Assembly (NCBI GenBank): GCA_001643675.2
Contig: LSRY02000004.1
Span: forward strand, 1,411,501-1,475,500
Source of the DNA: Monocercomonoides exilis
Lineage: Eukaryota > Preaxostyla > Oxymonadida > Polymastigidae
Reading direction: 5' to 3'
DNA length: 64,000 nucleotides
The first letter of the stretch is position 1; every line of letters starts with the position of its first letter. The notes below the pieces were generated by a model. The model made no database searches, was not told the DNA's origin, and worked only from the letters and a program-made list of their open reading frames with translations. A program made the position numbers and the translations under genes. This document shows positions 36,005-48,889 of this stretch, in pieces.

Positions 36005-39000
36005 ATGACTTTAGATTCACAACAGCTTGCAGAGATAAAATCTCAGAATTTCGATCCAGAAAAATGTATTTTGCTATTTTTATTTGTTGGTCATTAATGA
36101 CTTTTTAAAATAGATGTGCTCTCTTTTCTGAAGACTGTTAATTCACTTGAAGATATTCCAGAGCATTTGCAAGATTTGAACACTGCATTTCGCAACAAAA
36201 CAGAGAAGCTTAGTGGCGCAATGCATTCTCGATATGCGACATTTATCGATGCTTCTCTTCAATTTACAGGTACGTTTGATTATTTCCAATATTTCATTTT
36301 TTATCTTTTAATAGGAATGGAAACGCAATTAAATCAAGTCAGTCTGAAAATCAATGACCTTAAGACCTCTTTAAAACATATGAGGGAAATTGCAGAGACA
36401 TACGTTTCAGGTTTGGAGAATTTGGTATATATTTTAATTAATTTATTTATTTTTCCTATGTGATTGAATAGATGAAAATTCAAAAGATAAGCAAGAGCCT
36501 TCACTTCACATACCACCACCACCTCACTATGATGCTTCTTTTGCAGAAAACTGGGAAGACCAGATGGATATATTTATTCAAACCAGACAATTTGACAAAG
36601 CGATTGCAGTTCTAAATTCAAAAGCAGATATTGTTAATCCTGCAATTGTAAGTCGATGGAAAGATATTCTTGGAGATGCTTTAAGTGAGGATGTTGAAAA
36701 GCTTACAAGCGGCGGAGAATTAAATCAAGTTTTGACATGGCTGATGGATCTTGGGCGGAAAGAGCAAGCAATAGTATTATTTTTTGAGCATCGTTCATGG
36801 ATGATCAAAACGATGAAAGCCGCAATTAAGTTTCAAGGAGACATTGTCACGTACATAAAGGAGCTATCTGTCTCATTTTTCACTTCGCTTGTGAAGGGCG
36901 TTGAACAGTTTGTCCTGATGTTCCGGGATTTGGGGAGGATGGGAGACTATATTGCTTGGGCGCTGAACAGCGTGATGAATTTCTGCGATACATTCCGAAT
37001 GCAAGTATTATCCAGTGGGTCTTTGCGGTGCATTGGCGAGTCAATGAAGACTGCGCTGAGCGAGGCTGAGCGTGCGGAGCTAAGTGGATTGCCGTTTGTA
37101 GCGTTTGTGGAAAAGAGATTCCGCGAGGACATTAAGGAAGCCATGGCAAGCTGGGATGTCGAAAGACTGTTTGCGCAGCTCATTGAGGAGGATGCCTCGA
37201 ACGGGTGGATTCCGCGCGAGCTGACAATGGCACAGCTGACAGAAAGTGTGCAGACGCAGTCGAATGATAGGAATCATATGCTTGTGGAAGAGGCTGACGA
37301 AAGAGAAATGTTAGGAGGAGTACGAAGCGAAATGGAAAGTGGAGGAAATTTTGTAAGCGAAGACGGTCGCAAAATGGACATTGGAGATGGGGACGCTGGA
37401 TTTGAGGTGGAGCTTGTTGGAATGGGAGATGTGGAAGAAACATACGGGCAGTCATCCACTCCAACGAATTTCACAAAGATCGGGTCTGCTTCAAGGGTCG
37501 ATGGAGGAGATGGTAACGAAGGGCCCGAAGAGCTTGTCGGAGGACTCAGTGAAGAACAAGGCAATTCCAGAGAGGATGTCGTGGGCAAAGTCAGAAGCAC
37601 CATTCGAGGCGCAGAGAAAAAACCGGATCAGACTTATCGCATTTTACGTTGCGGGCAACATTTTTTCTCTTCAATGACTGGTTATCTTCAAGAAGTGAAG
37701 CTGATAACAGCTGTTGACGTGTGCATATGGGAGCATTTTTTTATTTTTTTGAAAAGGAAAGAGAAAACAAAAACGGGTTAAAAAAGACTTTTTTTAAATT
37801 TTGTGTTTCTTTTTTTTTGAAAATTTCTATTTTGATGATTCTTAATTCCTATTCAATATAAACTTGTTGATTCAGGTACAATCTGAAGTTTTGCGATGGG
37901 TGCTTTCGCTTTTCAATGTGTTCTTTTCGCTGCTTACAAAGAAAGCTGAGTTGACCTTTGTTTATCAATCAGAGCGCCAGTTTGTGTCTTTGCTGTCGAC
38001 AATGACAGTTATCGTGTCAAACGTTGTGGATCCGCTTATTGGCGATGCAGCGCTGGACGGGAACAATGAAATTCTGTTGCTGTCAAAGAAACTGCATCAA
38101 GTAATTGACACTTTCACTTCGCGCTTCCAAGTGACGTATGCTGTGATGCTATTGAAGTATACGCTTACGTTAAATCAAATAGATTATTCAAAGGTTTGTC
38201 TTATAACATTTGTTCTGCGCAGTCAAAAAAAGTATTGTAACTGAATTTATTTTTGTTGTACTTTGTTTGTTTAAAAAAATTTAAATGCTTTCCAAACATA
38301 TTCATTCACTTTTATCTGCAAACAATCCATAGCGTGCATTCAACAAAGAAGATCCACAATTTCCTTCCACTCCGTTTTTGTCGCTTGCCAGTCGAATTGA
38401 GTCATTGACAGCTGTTTCTCGCTCAACTTTTCCGTTTCAGCATCCAAAATTGATTGTATCTGATTGCATTATGCACATTGTGAGGCTTCTTGGAAGGCTG
38501 AATGTTGAAGGGCAGCCTGAGGAGTTTGACAAGGAATCTCCGCTTTTGATCACACGAATTGGGTCAGGAGGTTTGATTATATTGGAATTGTAGTTTATTT
38601 CTTTTTTCATTTTCTTTTTTCATTCATTTATTTATTTCATTATTTTTTTGCTTCTAACAATTATTTTTTATATTCAACATTTAATTTTTTGCTAATTTTT
38701 TGCTGATAATAAATAGGCCTTCATCAGCTTTTGGTTGATATTTGCTTTTTGAAAAGAGCATTTAGAATCTTTCAAAATGAAGAAATAACTGGATATTTTG
38801 AGAAAGTGTGAACAATTTCATATTGCCTTTTTGAGGGTTTTTTATATCACCTGTTTTATTTCTGTATTCTCAATTGAATCATTCCACAAAACACGTTTTT
38901 TATTTAAAGTTAATAAATAGGATTAAACGAATTTATGAAGAGATGAATCGACTTCCAAGTGAAAACCAGCAAGTGATGGTTTGAATCATTTTTCAAAAAG

Positions 39001-39191
39001 AATGCTTTAAGTTTTTTAACTCAAATTTTCTTCTTTTCGTCAATTTTTGTTGTGCTTTTTTGAATTTTTCACTAATTCTCTGTTTATTGATGATTGGATT
39101 TTTATAGGAAACCTCTCAATACGAAGAACTTGGAGATTATGCTTTTATGAACTGCGCAGACAAACTTGATGCTTTGCTTTATCAAACTTGA
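36005..39191 (+). CDS. EXO84-like exocyst subunit
   Basis: Nine exons (36005-36065, 36114-36269, 36315-36410, 36472-37718, 37876-38193, 38333-38570, 38717-38807, 38921-38978, 39108-39191) give about 782 residues. The exocyst tethers secretory vesicles to the plasma membrane. The N-terminal part is predicted helical (LEDIPEHLQDLNTAFRNKTE, then a coiled-coil stretch). The middle region, WEDQMDIFIQTRQFDKAIAVL followed by LFFEHRSWMIKTMKAAIKF and YIKELSVSFFTSLVKG, follows the EXO84/COG-type helical-bundle pattern. I see no PH domain, unlike animal EXOC8. A Gly/Glu/Ser-rich loop at about residues 365-480 lies inside exon 4. Assignment to EXO84 rather than another CATCHR tethering subunit is likely but based on sequence patterns only. 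Confidence 0.75.
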
Positions 39192-39902
39192 AAGCGAGTC
39201 GATTTTTTGTAATTCTTTTAATACTTGAAATCAATGGAATTTCCTTCATCATCTAATTTCCATTTGTGATAAATGTTTTAGCTTTTCGTGTCCGTTTTGT
39301 TGATATTTTTAATTTAAATTTCATATTTTTAGTTGTTACATTAAAGTGAAATAATTTCAAAGGAAAATGCAACAGGGCAAAGCATATTTAGCTTTTTCGA
39401 AAGATGAAGAAAGCAGCAAAATCACACTATTGTTTTTCATTTTAGAATTTCAAATCATCATCAAAAATGTGATTTCTTAAGTCCAAAAAACTCATTTTCC
39501 ATCCTTTAGTGAACCATGCAAAGCAAAACTTCTAATTGTTTCATTTCTTGCCAATGCGACGAAAATCTTCAAAACATGTTGATTTTTAAAAAAATATAAC
39601 AATTAAAACTGTTTGGTTCTTCAAAAACAACACAAATGGCATAGATATCGAAATGAAGTGAACTGATGAATTGAAAAATTCATCTTCAATCAAAAAAATA
39701 AAAAAAAAGCTAATGAAAGCAAATCGTTACTAAAAAAGCAAATCTGGTTAGATCATTTATTGATAGCTTCTTTTGCTAACAAATTCAGTTAAGCCATCAA
39801 AACGATACAATGAAGCTTTTATCACATAACAGATCGATTATTCTTTGATAAGAATAACTCGAAATCTTCGGCTAATCATTAATTGCAGTAATTTCATCAT
39901 TC
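39192..39902. other. Intergenic between convergent genes
   Basis: About 0.7 kb of AT-rich DNA between the 3' ends of the EXO84-like gene and the charged-protein gene. Nothing recognised. Confidence 0.6.
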
Positions 39903-41145
39903 TCATCTTCCATTGCTGCGAGATGCAGAACGAGCCGATGATAATTTCTTCTTTCTCTTTTTCATTGAAAGTGGTACAGTCTGCTGGGTAGATGACGACT
40001 CCTGCTCTGTTTTGCTTTCAATCTTTTCATTTTTCTCATTTTTCTCATTCTTATTGGTTTTGTTATGTTCTTTGTCTTCTTTAACGTTTTCTCCCTTTGC
40101 TTCGTTCTCGTTCGCTTTCTTCTTTTTCATTGCTTCCTCATAAAGCTGCTTTTCATGGAGGAGGTTTGTCCTTCGCTCTTCTTCCATGCGAATCATCTCA
40201 TCCAAATCAAACGTCTCCATCTGCTTTTCTTCTCCCTTCGATTTCTTCTCGTTGTGACTTGCTTTATCTTCACTACTCACTTCTCTTGCAACCTGTGCAT
40301 TCTTCTGATGGTTTCCCTGTTCTTTTTCGATAGCATTTTCAACAGTATCTTTCTTTCTTGCGGTGGAATTTTCAGCTTTTTCAGAAGCAGACCGAGTTCC
40401 GTTTTCTTCTTCCTCTCTCTTTTTGACTGCCTTCATCAGCTCTTCTTTCGCAGCTTCCAGTTCTCTATTCCGTTCTGCCCGCTTTTGCCTCGTCTGCTCC
40501 TTTCTCATTCGCATCTCCTCCTCTTCCTTGTCGTCTCTGTATATCCTCACATACTTTCGCTGTTTTTTGCCATCGCTTTGCTTCGTACCAGACTCCAAGT
40601 ACTCTTTCTTGCGAGGAGAAGCCGTCTTAATCCTCAGCCGGATCTTTCGTGTCTCTGCTTCATAGTTCGCCCACTGTGTGTTCCGTATGTTCTGCGACGT
40701 GATTAGCTCCTTCGACACTCTCTTCTGGCTCTCTTGCTTCGCAATCTCATTGTCTCTTTTCTGCTGCATTTCTTCCTCTTTGATTCGGTTCCGTTCTTTT
40801 TCTTTCTCCTCTTCTCTTCTTCTTGCTCTCTCTTTCTTAATCCATTCTTCCGTTTTTCCTTCTTCTTCCCTTCTTCTTTCCTCCATTTTTTCCTCTTCTC
40901 GTTCTCTTTCCAACTTTCTCTTGGCTTTTTCACTGAAATCCCAAAATGTCCGCTGCACAGATGAGTTCATCACCATCTTCTTCAATCTGTCCCTCTCTGC
41001 TTTATCTATCCCTGTCGTATAGTGGATGCCCAACGGCGACTCGCCATAGAAAACACGCTCGTCTCTTACCGATTCGCATTTGGAGCACAAAGCATCCACA
41101 TCATGAAAATAGTCTTTTGGACGTGATCCCAAGGGCTTTGGTCGG
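39903..41145 (-). CDS. Unknown highly charged coiled-coil protein, 5' end unresolved
   Basis: An open frame of about 413 residues. The N-terminal ~60 residues look globular (DYFHDVDALCSKCESVRDER, then FYGESPLGIHYTTG) with one CxxC pair. The rest is Lys/Glu/Arg-rich and strongly helical, ending in a basic SRSNGR tail. No ATG lies in frame before the conserved-looking N-terminus, so a short upstream exon must exist, probably in 41146-41238. An acceptor at 41146 fits, and an ATG at 41176 would need a 29-base intron, which is doubtful. No family recognised. Confidence 0.6.
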
Positions 41146-41238
41146 CTAAATGAATAAAAATAACCGCCAATAGCATGTTTTCAATCAATGAAAGACAAAA
41201 TTTTGAATAGTTTATTAATTTACAAAACAGAAACAAAT

Positions 41239-42012
41239 TTACTCCTCAAACTCATAAAATCGAATATAGTTGTGTGACCACATGAACAATACAGGGAGTC
41301 TTTCAAGATCATCACTTGTCCACAGAACAACATCTTCGTCTTTTGGAAGCCTGTGTAAAACAAAAAGATTTTGAATTTGAAAGTTTATTAATTTTTGTGA
41401 TAATTTCTTTGGTTCTTTTATGCTTAACAATTATACCATTGAATCAACTTTTTTCCGTCTACAGTCATGTTTGTCAATGCCCATGTTCTATGATCCATTA
41501 AATAATTCCTTCTGATCTTTGGCATGTGTGTTTCAAATTCCTGACAACATTTTGCACAATTCCCTGACTATTTTTTTACAAGTGAAAGATTAAAAACCAC
41601 AAAAAAAGAATAAAAACAAGAAAATAAAAATGAAAATCAGGTACCAAATCAAGGCAAACCTCATTTATATGTGCAGCTGTAAATAACCCAGTAGTGAGGT
41701 TAACTGTTGTGATTATCACCCCGTTTCCGTCAAAAAACTCTTTTATTCATTTAACGTTATACAAAACAAAAGAACAATTCAAATATTTATGCATACCTTT
41801 TATCAAGCGTAAGGCTTGCTTTTCCCAATCGAGTTCTATAAAACCTTCGTCCCATTCGTTATCAAGGGCTATAATTAGAACATTAACATTTTTCGCATAT
41901 AACGAACAAGCAAACCAGAATAAATGTATACGCGTCCTTCAAAACTATCTGGAAGCAGTCTTGCTATAATGCTCTCGGAATTACTTATAAGTAACAGAAG
42001 AAAAATAATCAT
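41239..42012 (-). CDS. Small secreted or membrane-lumen protein, unknown family
   Basis: Five exons on the minus strand (42012-41916, 41868-41797, 41739-41660, 41567-41437, 41350-41239) join in frame to about 163 residues. The start MIIFLLLLISNSES is a plausible signal peptide with cleavage near residue 11-14. The mature part is Trp/Asp/Glu-rich and includes ALDNEWDEGFIELDWEKQ, a CAKCC cysteine cluster (~86) and a C-terminal WSHNYIRFYEFEE. The compact fold and consistent splice phases support a real gene. I do not recognise the family; a secretory-pathway role is inference from the signal peptide. It diverges from the E2 gene, 190 bp between start codons. Confidence 0.6.
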
Positions 42013-42202
42013 CCAACATTCAATGATCACTTCTTTGTTTCTTTTTGTTGTTATTTCAATTGAATGAACTGTTTTACAAACAACTCGTTATCATTCTGGA
42101 AATAATGATAAAAAAAGAATATGAAACCCATAAGTAATTCATTAACATTTTGTTTGTGGCTTTTACATTTGCCCAATGTCAAAGTCACAGCCAGCAAAGG
42201 GA

Positions 42203-43000
<798 letters not shown>

Positions 43001-43589
43001 AATCATTCATACTTTCTTTTTTTAAAATTCCATAAATCATGAAAAGGCTGTTATTTATTGTGGATGCGTTAACATTTCGTCATTAGCTTATGTTTAATTT
43101 TCAGTTTTCGTAAAGTCGGTGTTTTTGGGTTATGCAAAAACATTAAAATGACTTTTGCATTGCTGCTTCTGACTTGACGTTGTGAAATTCATTTCTTAAT
43201 AATTTTTTCTATTTTTTATGTTTATATTTATCATTTCAACATAACATTTATTTATTCATTCTCTAAATATCGTTTAAACTCTCATTTCAGATGAGTTGTC
43301 TAATTGTCGCTGTTCTGAAATTTTCTTAGTTTTGTTTCAAATTTCTAATAAATTAAATCATTCTTTTGAGTTATAACACATTGTTAAAAATCCTAATACT
43401 TGAAAAAAGAAAAAACTTAATTAAAATGTAATGATAACTGAAAAAAGTCATAAAGAAAAATAGAAACTCAAAAATATCATTAAAATACACATAAAAAGCC
43501 AATTTCATAATAATAACAACCAAAGACAAGAATAATGAGGACCAAGGTGTTTTATCTCTCGTTTGTGTGTGGCAACTCATCTTTTCAAG
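43001..43589. other. Intergenic between convergent genes
   Basis: AT-rich DNA between the E2 stop and the end of the 782-residue gene on the other strand. Nothing recognised. Confidence 0.6.
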
Positions 43590-45938
43590 TCATTTGGTCA
43601 ACTCATAAATTGGGAAAATCCAACTTTCTTTCCCTTTCTTCTCCATTGCAGCTAGAAAGTTGTCAATGGACTCGTAAAAAGTCTTGACCCTCTCTTGAAG
43701 CACAAGATGGAGGGTAAAACTCTCCTTTTGCGCTTTTCTATCTCTTCTCGAACGGGATTCACCAGCACGTTGATAGTCTCCTTCCTCTTCGCTCGATTCC
43801 TCGTCTGCATCATACTCAGCAAAATCAGCATCACCGTCTTTTTCACCAAATGAGGAAGAACGGTATCCAGATTGCTTCGAATATCTTGTCTTCGACATTC
43901 CATTAGAAGCACCAAGACGAGATTTCACATAGCCAAATTTCGCTTCTGCACCCATTTCGCTGTCAGACTGCTCAAAATAACAAGGAAACAAGTCTGACTC
44001 ATACTCACGGCATTCTCTTTCTGTCTTCCCAGAAAGCATCCCAAGCACATCGAACTTCACAAAGCGTGAGGGGCATTTCCCTTGTCTGCGCTCGCTTTCA
44101 CCTCGTTTTTGCTCAGGCATCGCCGAAAGCACAAACAGAAGATGGATGATGCAAAGAGGGTTGAGCTCAATCAGCTGCGATTTGGTCAACGTTCCTGAGG
44201 AAGATGATGACGCAGCAGAAGGAGACGACACTGAAGAAGCAGCAGAAGCTTCATATGGAAAAGCAGATTGCGAAACAGCATCAAACGAGCAATCCTTTGA
44301 ATCCCAGAACGGCGATGCTGAATCAATTGGCGACATTTTTGGTCGCTTTGCCCCCACATTAATAAAAGATTGTCCTTCAGCCGCGTCAAATGCAAATGAA
44401 CCATCCTTCTGCTCCATCATGCTTCTGCTAGCCTTTGCAGGCACCTCCCATCCACTTTCAGAGTTGTTTTTCTCAAATCCGTCATTTTCAGCAGTAAGAA
44501 AAGGCAGCGTCAGCTCCTTCACATTTTTCAAGGTGCCAATAATTTTCAAGGAGCTCTGGTTTCGACGGGGAAGCTTTCCTCCTCCTCTCTGCTCGTCATC
44601 TGGAAGCATTTCATCCAACTCTGCTGAAATGCACCGCATATCTGGCTTTCGAGGATCCCCTGTGATGTTTGGCAGGCGCTGACAGAGAGAAACGTGCTTG
44701 TGCGTGATGAAAAAAGTAAGAGACTGGACTGAATGTGGCTTAATGTTCAGCTGATACACGTGAAAGATAGAAGTTAGCAGCGTTCGGCTTGGTGCAGGCG
44801 ACAGCTGCTGCGAAACGCAAGGTGATGCTGATCCTGGAACACCTGTGCACTGATCTACACTTCCAATCATTGAATTTTTATCGTTGAACAATGCACATCT
44901 TTTCTCAAAATTGGATGAACAATTCAAATCTCCGTATTTTAGATCGTTAATTGAAACTTTGCTTCCTTTCAATTTTAATCCAACTCTTTTCCAAAGATCA
45001 ACGTCCCACTTTTCTGTTTTTTGCGCGTCTCTTAGCAACAACTGAATGTTCAAAAACCCAGGCTGAAAAGTCATCTTTGCTTCGTTCATTTCAAACTGAA
45101 GTCCAGAAGGTAATATAAGTCCAGAAACTCGAAGGGACGTATGAGTGTTTGCTTTTAGAAGTTTGGATCTTTGAGTAATTGGCTCGTAATTCTTGAGTCG
45201 AGGCACATTTTTACTTTGTGCTTGCGAATCTTTCTGTAATTGAGAAGTGTCTCTTTCAACTTTATTATCCAATAAGTCAATACGGTTCATTTCAACTGGT
45301 AGTGACAAAGGATTTTCTTTCGATTCTGGAGACGAAATAATAACTTGTTGAGGAAGAGGAGATTGATTCGAGTGTAATGAAAATGGAGACATTCGCGCAA
45401 GCTGAGGAGGAAGCGGTATTTGACGGGGTTGAGAAGAAGAAACGGACACTGGAGAAGTCGAAGATTGTAGAAGTGACATCAATGGGGGAACAGTTTTTGA
45501 TTCCTCTGGCTGTTCAGTGTTTGATACAAAAGAAACGCCTGTGATAGGTCTAGACACTTCAGACAAGAGGGGAATGAGCTCATCTTCACTTCCCGCAGAT
45601 GCAAGAGTGGGTACCGTAAACACAGGTGTTCTTGATCTGTCATTTTCAAGTAAATCCATATTCAAGTCATAATGCAAATATTCGCCGCCACATTCTTTAT
45701 AAATTGAATTGGAATTACAAGTTGAAGTTGCAGGAAGATGATGTTGAGTCCATTCAATTTGCTTTGCCAGATGATTTTTTTCAACTGGTGGATATCCATT
45801 TAAAGAAGTATCCATCTCACAAGCCAAAGAAGACATTAATTCATCATAAGATACCTCATTAAATTGGAAAAAATCATCTGGCTGCAAAACTCCATCTTGT
45901 TTAAATTCGTCTAAACCATCAAAAGGCCAAATAGTCAT
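43590..45938 (-). CDS. Unknown 782-residue protein, acidic N-terminus
   Basis: A single-exon gene of 782 residues starting MTIWPFDGLDEFKQDG. The N-terminal ~100 residues are acidic and aromatic (DDFFQFNEVSYDELM), like some activation or docking segments. Residues ~110-260 are Ser/Pro-rich. The middle (~275-480) has mixed, globular-looking composition, including SGLILPSGLQFEMNEAKM and PGFLNIQLLLRDAQ, then HSVQSLTFFITHKHVSLCQRL. A Ser/Ala stretch follows (~590-605), then a basic/acidic C-terminal region ending with a helical VLQERVKTFYESIDNFLAAM. I recognise no named domain. A transcription or adaptor role would be speculation. Confidence 0.7.
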   Translation of the reverse strand: MTIWPFDGLDEFKQDGVLQPDDFFQFNEVSYDELMSSLACEMDTSLNGYPPVEKNHLAKQIEWTQHHLPATSTCNSNSIYKECGGEYLHYDLNMDLLENDRSRTPVFTVPTLASAGSEDELIPLLSEVSRPITGVSFVSNTEQPEESKTVPPLMSLLQSSTSPVSVSSSQPRQIPLPPQLARMSPFSLHSNQSPLPQQVIISSPESKENPLSLPVEMNRIDLLDNKVERDTSQLQKDSQAQSKNVPRLKNYEPITQRSKLLKANTHTSLRVSGLILPSGLQFEMNEAKMTFQPGFLNIQLLLRDAQKTEKWDVDLWKRVGLKLKGSKVSINDLKYGDLNCSSNFEKRCALFNDKNSMIGSVDQCTGVPGSASPCVSQQLSPAPSRTLLTSIFHVYQLNIKPHSVQSLTFFITHKHVSLCQRLPNITGDPRKPDMRCISAELDEMLPDDEQRGGGKLPRRNQSSLKIIGTLKNVKELTLPFLTAENDGFEKNNSESGWEVPAKASRSMMEQKDGSFAFDAAEGQSFINVGAKRPKMSPIDSASPFWDSKDCSFDAVSQSAFPYEASAASSVSSPSAASSSSSGTLTKSQLIELNPLCIIHLLFVLSAMPEQKRGESERRQGKCPSRFVKFDVLGMLSGKTERECREYESDLFPCYFEQSDSEMGAEAKFGYVKSRLGASNGMSKTRYSKQSGYRSSSFGEKDGDADFAEYDADEESSEEEGDYQRAGESRSRRDRKAQKESFTLHLVLQERVKTFYESIDNFLAAMEKKGKESWIFPIYELTK

Positions 45939-46281
45939 TCAAGTTATAAACAGTGTCAGCGTTGCTTTTATTATGGTAATATTAATTTTTTGCTGAAATT
46001 AATTTTAATGGGATAAGAACAGTTTTTATTTTTTGAAATATTGTTATCGTTTGCCTATTTTAATTCCTGATAATCTTATTCAATTTTTTTGTTCTTCGAG
46101 ATTTTTTTTAATGAAGTTATTGACAAAAAACTGAAATTTTCCGATAATATAGAACACAATTCAATCAAGAATGTTTCTTTTCATTGAAAACAACATTCAA
46201 TTTTATGGTTCTTCAATCTTTCTAACTCACATTTACGTTTTTCTTTGTTCGGACTATTTTTGAAAATTATCATTGATTATT

Positions 46282-46490
46282 TGGGGGAAAATACGGATTT
46301 TCAAGCTTCTTTTGCTCTTGGTATTGAAAAACTGCTTCACTCATAACTTTATTTCGCTTTCTCAGATTTCAGAATAAATTTGATTTTCATATCTGAAAAC
46401 AGGCATCATTGAAATTATAACATGAAGTTTTGTGCCATTCTGCGAATGTCAAAAAATGGACCCTATTTTATTGTGTTTTTTGTACTAAGA
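46282..46490 (+). repeat. Dispersed direct repeat, copy 1
   Basis: Starts at GGGGGAAAATACGGATTTTC and shares most of its length with 46759-46970, including CATAACTTTAT, TTTTCATATCTG and CAAAAAATG. Copies differ by scattered substitutions and small gaps. Confidence 0.6.
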
Positions 46491-46758
46491 AAATCATTGA
46501 AATGTGGATAACATTTCAATGAAAATGCCTGAAGTTAAATGTTTTTCCCCATTTATCTTTGATAATAACAGGTTAAACATTAATTCTCTATTATATATTT
46601 TTTTATTTTATTCAATTTCCTTGAAGAGAAGAAAAATGGAATGATTTGTTCCAAACTTTTTCTGAAATCGAATTATAGTTTGTCTCACATTCTTTTGTAT
46701 TATTTTTTATAGAAATTTGGCATTTGCATGATTTAAAGTTGCAATTTAATAAATAATG

Positions 46759-46970
46759 TGGGGGAAAATACGGACTTTCAAGCTTTTTTGCACAAAGCAA
46801 TAAATAGTTGTTTCGCTCATAACTTTATGAATCTTTCTCAGATTAGAAAATAAATTGGGTTTTCATATCTGCAAACAGGGATATATAATTGCGTAACATA
46901 ATGTTTTGTGACATCACATGTATTTCAAAAAATGAACCCAATTTATTTGTATTTTTTGTTCAGAAAAAGT
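46759..46970 (+). repeat. Dispersed direct repeat, copy 2
   Basis: Second copy of the repeat at 46282, same orientation, starting GGGGGAAAATACGGACTTTC. It lies immediately left of a family A MITE. Confidence 0.6.
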
Positions 46971-46982
46971 TAATAAAAAGTG

Positions 46983-47230
46983 CATATGGGTAATTCTTTT
47001 TGAAAAGTCTCAAATGTTTATTTTTCAAATAAATCAAAATATTCATTTTTGGCTCAAATTTTCGTTTCCACTTACGAATCTTCTAAAGTATTCATGAAAT
47101 GGCATTATCCAGAAATAGATTCCATTTTGGTGAAATTTTGTGCATGTTACAAAAATTTGAGTTAAATATGAAATTTTTGATTTATTTGAAAAATAAACAT
47201 TTGCGACTTTTCAAAAAGAATTACACATAT
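46983..47230. mobile_element. MITE family A, second copy
   Basis: Inverted arms begin TATGGGTAATTCTTTTTG and end with the inverse, and the middle (GTATTCATGAAATGGCATTA) matches the copy at 26539-26788. The arms are diverged here, so it is older or less constrained. A TA flanks each end. Confidence 0.7.
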
Positions 47231-47948
47231 TTTTTCAAAGAAAATCTCTGAAGTCTAATATTTTGTCCCATGTTTTTGTAAAGTTATTATTTAATCTCTC
47301 AAATTTATTCGAGAATCAATACATTATTGTTGACATATTCACTTTTTTTATTTCACCTCAATTTTTTTTTATAAAGACTCATATTTCTCGACAAGTTTCT
47401 AAATCTTTATAATCATAATTCATGCAGTCACACATCAGCATCTTGTACATCTGTCCGTTAATAAAATTTTAATATTTATGTTGTCATTATGAAGAAATAG
47501 ATCAAAATATTTCAATTCACACATATCATTGTAAAATTATTCACAGTGGATGAACAAATTGAAATCAAAAAATTCAAATAAATTAGATTATTTTTTAAAA
47601 TAGCGAAAGTTCTCAGACATAATGTTGTGATATCAGTGATATCTGTTTACAGACATGAAAATCTTATATTTTTTTAGAAATCGGAAATAGTTTTTGAAAG
47701 CATGAGATAAACAAAGATCTATCAATTTGTGCCTAAAAAAATTTGAAAGCTCGCATTAACGATTAATTGAATTAAGAAAATAAAAGTGAATAGTTAACAA
47801 TATCTGATTCACTGAAGTCAATTCAACACAAAGAAAAAATTGTACAAAAATTTGAAATTTTTTAATGTGACTTTTCCTTGAAGAAGATATAATAGAAAAA
47901 TTGTTTATTTTGAAAGAAGTTTCAATGGCGATAACAACAAAATGTTTT

Positions 47949-47979
<31 letters not shown>

Positions 47980-47991
47980 AACAACAACAAC

Positions 47992-48020
<29 letters not shown>
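47949..48020 (+). repeat. Compound microsatellite (CA)n, (CAA)n, (TA)n
   Basis: Three simple repeats run one after another: CA units, CAA units, then TA units, ending where a family B MITE end begins. Confidence 0.9.
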
Positions 48021-48021
<1 letters not shown>

Positions 48022-48022
<1 letters not shown>

Positions 48023-48140
48023 GGGTGATTATTTTTGAAATCATATTTCTTCATTCAAAAATTTCGGCGCAAAAATATTTCTTGAATATCAACAAAAGAA
48101 CGATGAAAAGTGAAAAGCCTTATTGAACACATGGGTGATT
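48022..48140. mobile_element. MITE family B fragment
   Basis: Starts TGGGTGATTATTTTTGAAAT directly after the TA repeat. Its first ~80 bases are the reverse complement of the right arm at 28190-28269. A second TGGGTGATT end in the same orientation starts near 48132, so this may be a truncated copy beside another. Confidence 0.5.
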
Positions 48141-48889
48141 TTTTTTGATATCATAAAAAAAGATCAAAAAATGAAAAAATTAATTCTATTGTGGTAATTT
48201 TTGATCAATGAGTCAAATTGATTTTTATTAAGTATTTAGCTTTTATTTCTGTCATATATATTTGTTTTATTCATTAATGAGAAAAAAGACATACCTTTTT
48301 GATGTTTTTGTGGAAAAGAATTTTTTTGATCAAGTGAAATAAAAATGAACCAAAAACTAATAAATAAAACTTCAAAAAAAAAAAAAAATAGAAGTTTCAA
48401 GATTTACTGAACAATACCGATAATTGGAAAATAATATTTAAAGAACTTTAAAAAATGCAACAAATTTGGAATTTTTATTTTTCCGTTGAAAAAGCAATGT
48501 GCTTTTCATTAATCTATCTGAAACCTCATCAAAATATTCCAGTATCTGCTGATCAGCCCAACAGACTAAGTAAATATCGTTTCAAAAAATAAATGAGTTA
48601 CAATAATTAATGATAACAACTTACATAAACTCTTCTTTTTCTCTTAATTCTTCATATTACATTTCCATTCAGATTCTTTCTTATCCTCCATTCATTTTTC
48701 TTCAGTTTCTGCTCTCCTTCATCTTAATTCCTTATTTGAAAATGCAACTCATATTGTCTTCTTTTATCTCCAACACTTTTATCTCCAATAATCTCATGGC
48801 ATCCTTTTATCTCTTCTTTCACGAAAAAATAACTTGTAAAGCTTTTTCTGTTATTTCTTTTTGTACAATTTCTTTTCTTTCTTCTTCTT

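Larger units (their letters stand above)
45939..48889. other. Gene-free, repeat-rich region
   Basis: Nearly 3 kb, AT-rich, with two copies of a ~210-bp direct repeat, a family A MITE, a compound microsatellite and a family B MITE fragment. I see no credible gene. Confidence 0.6.
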
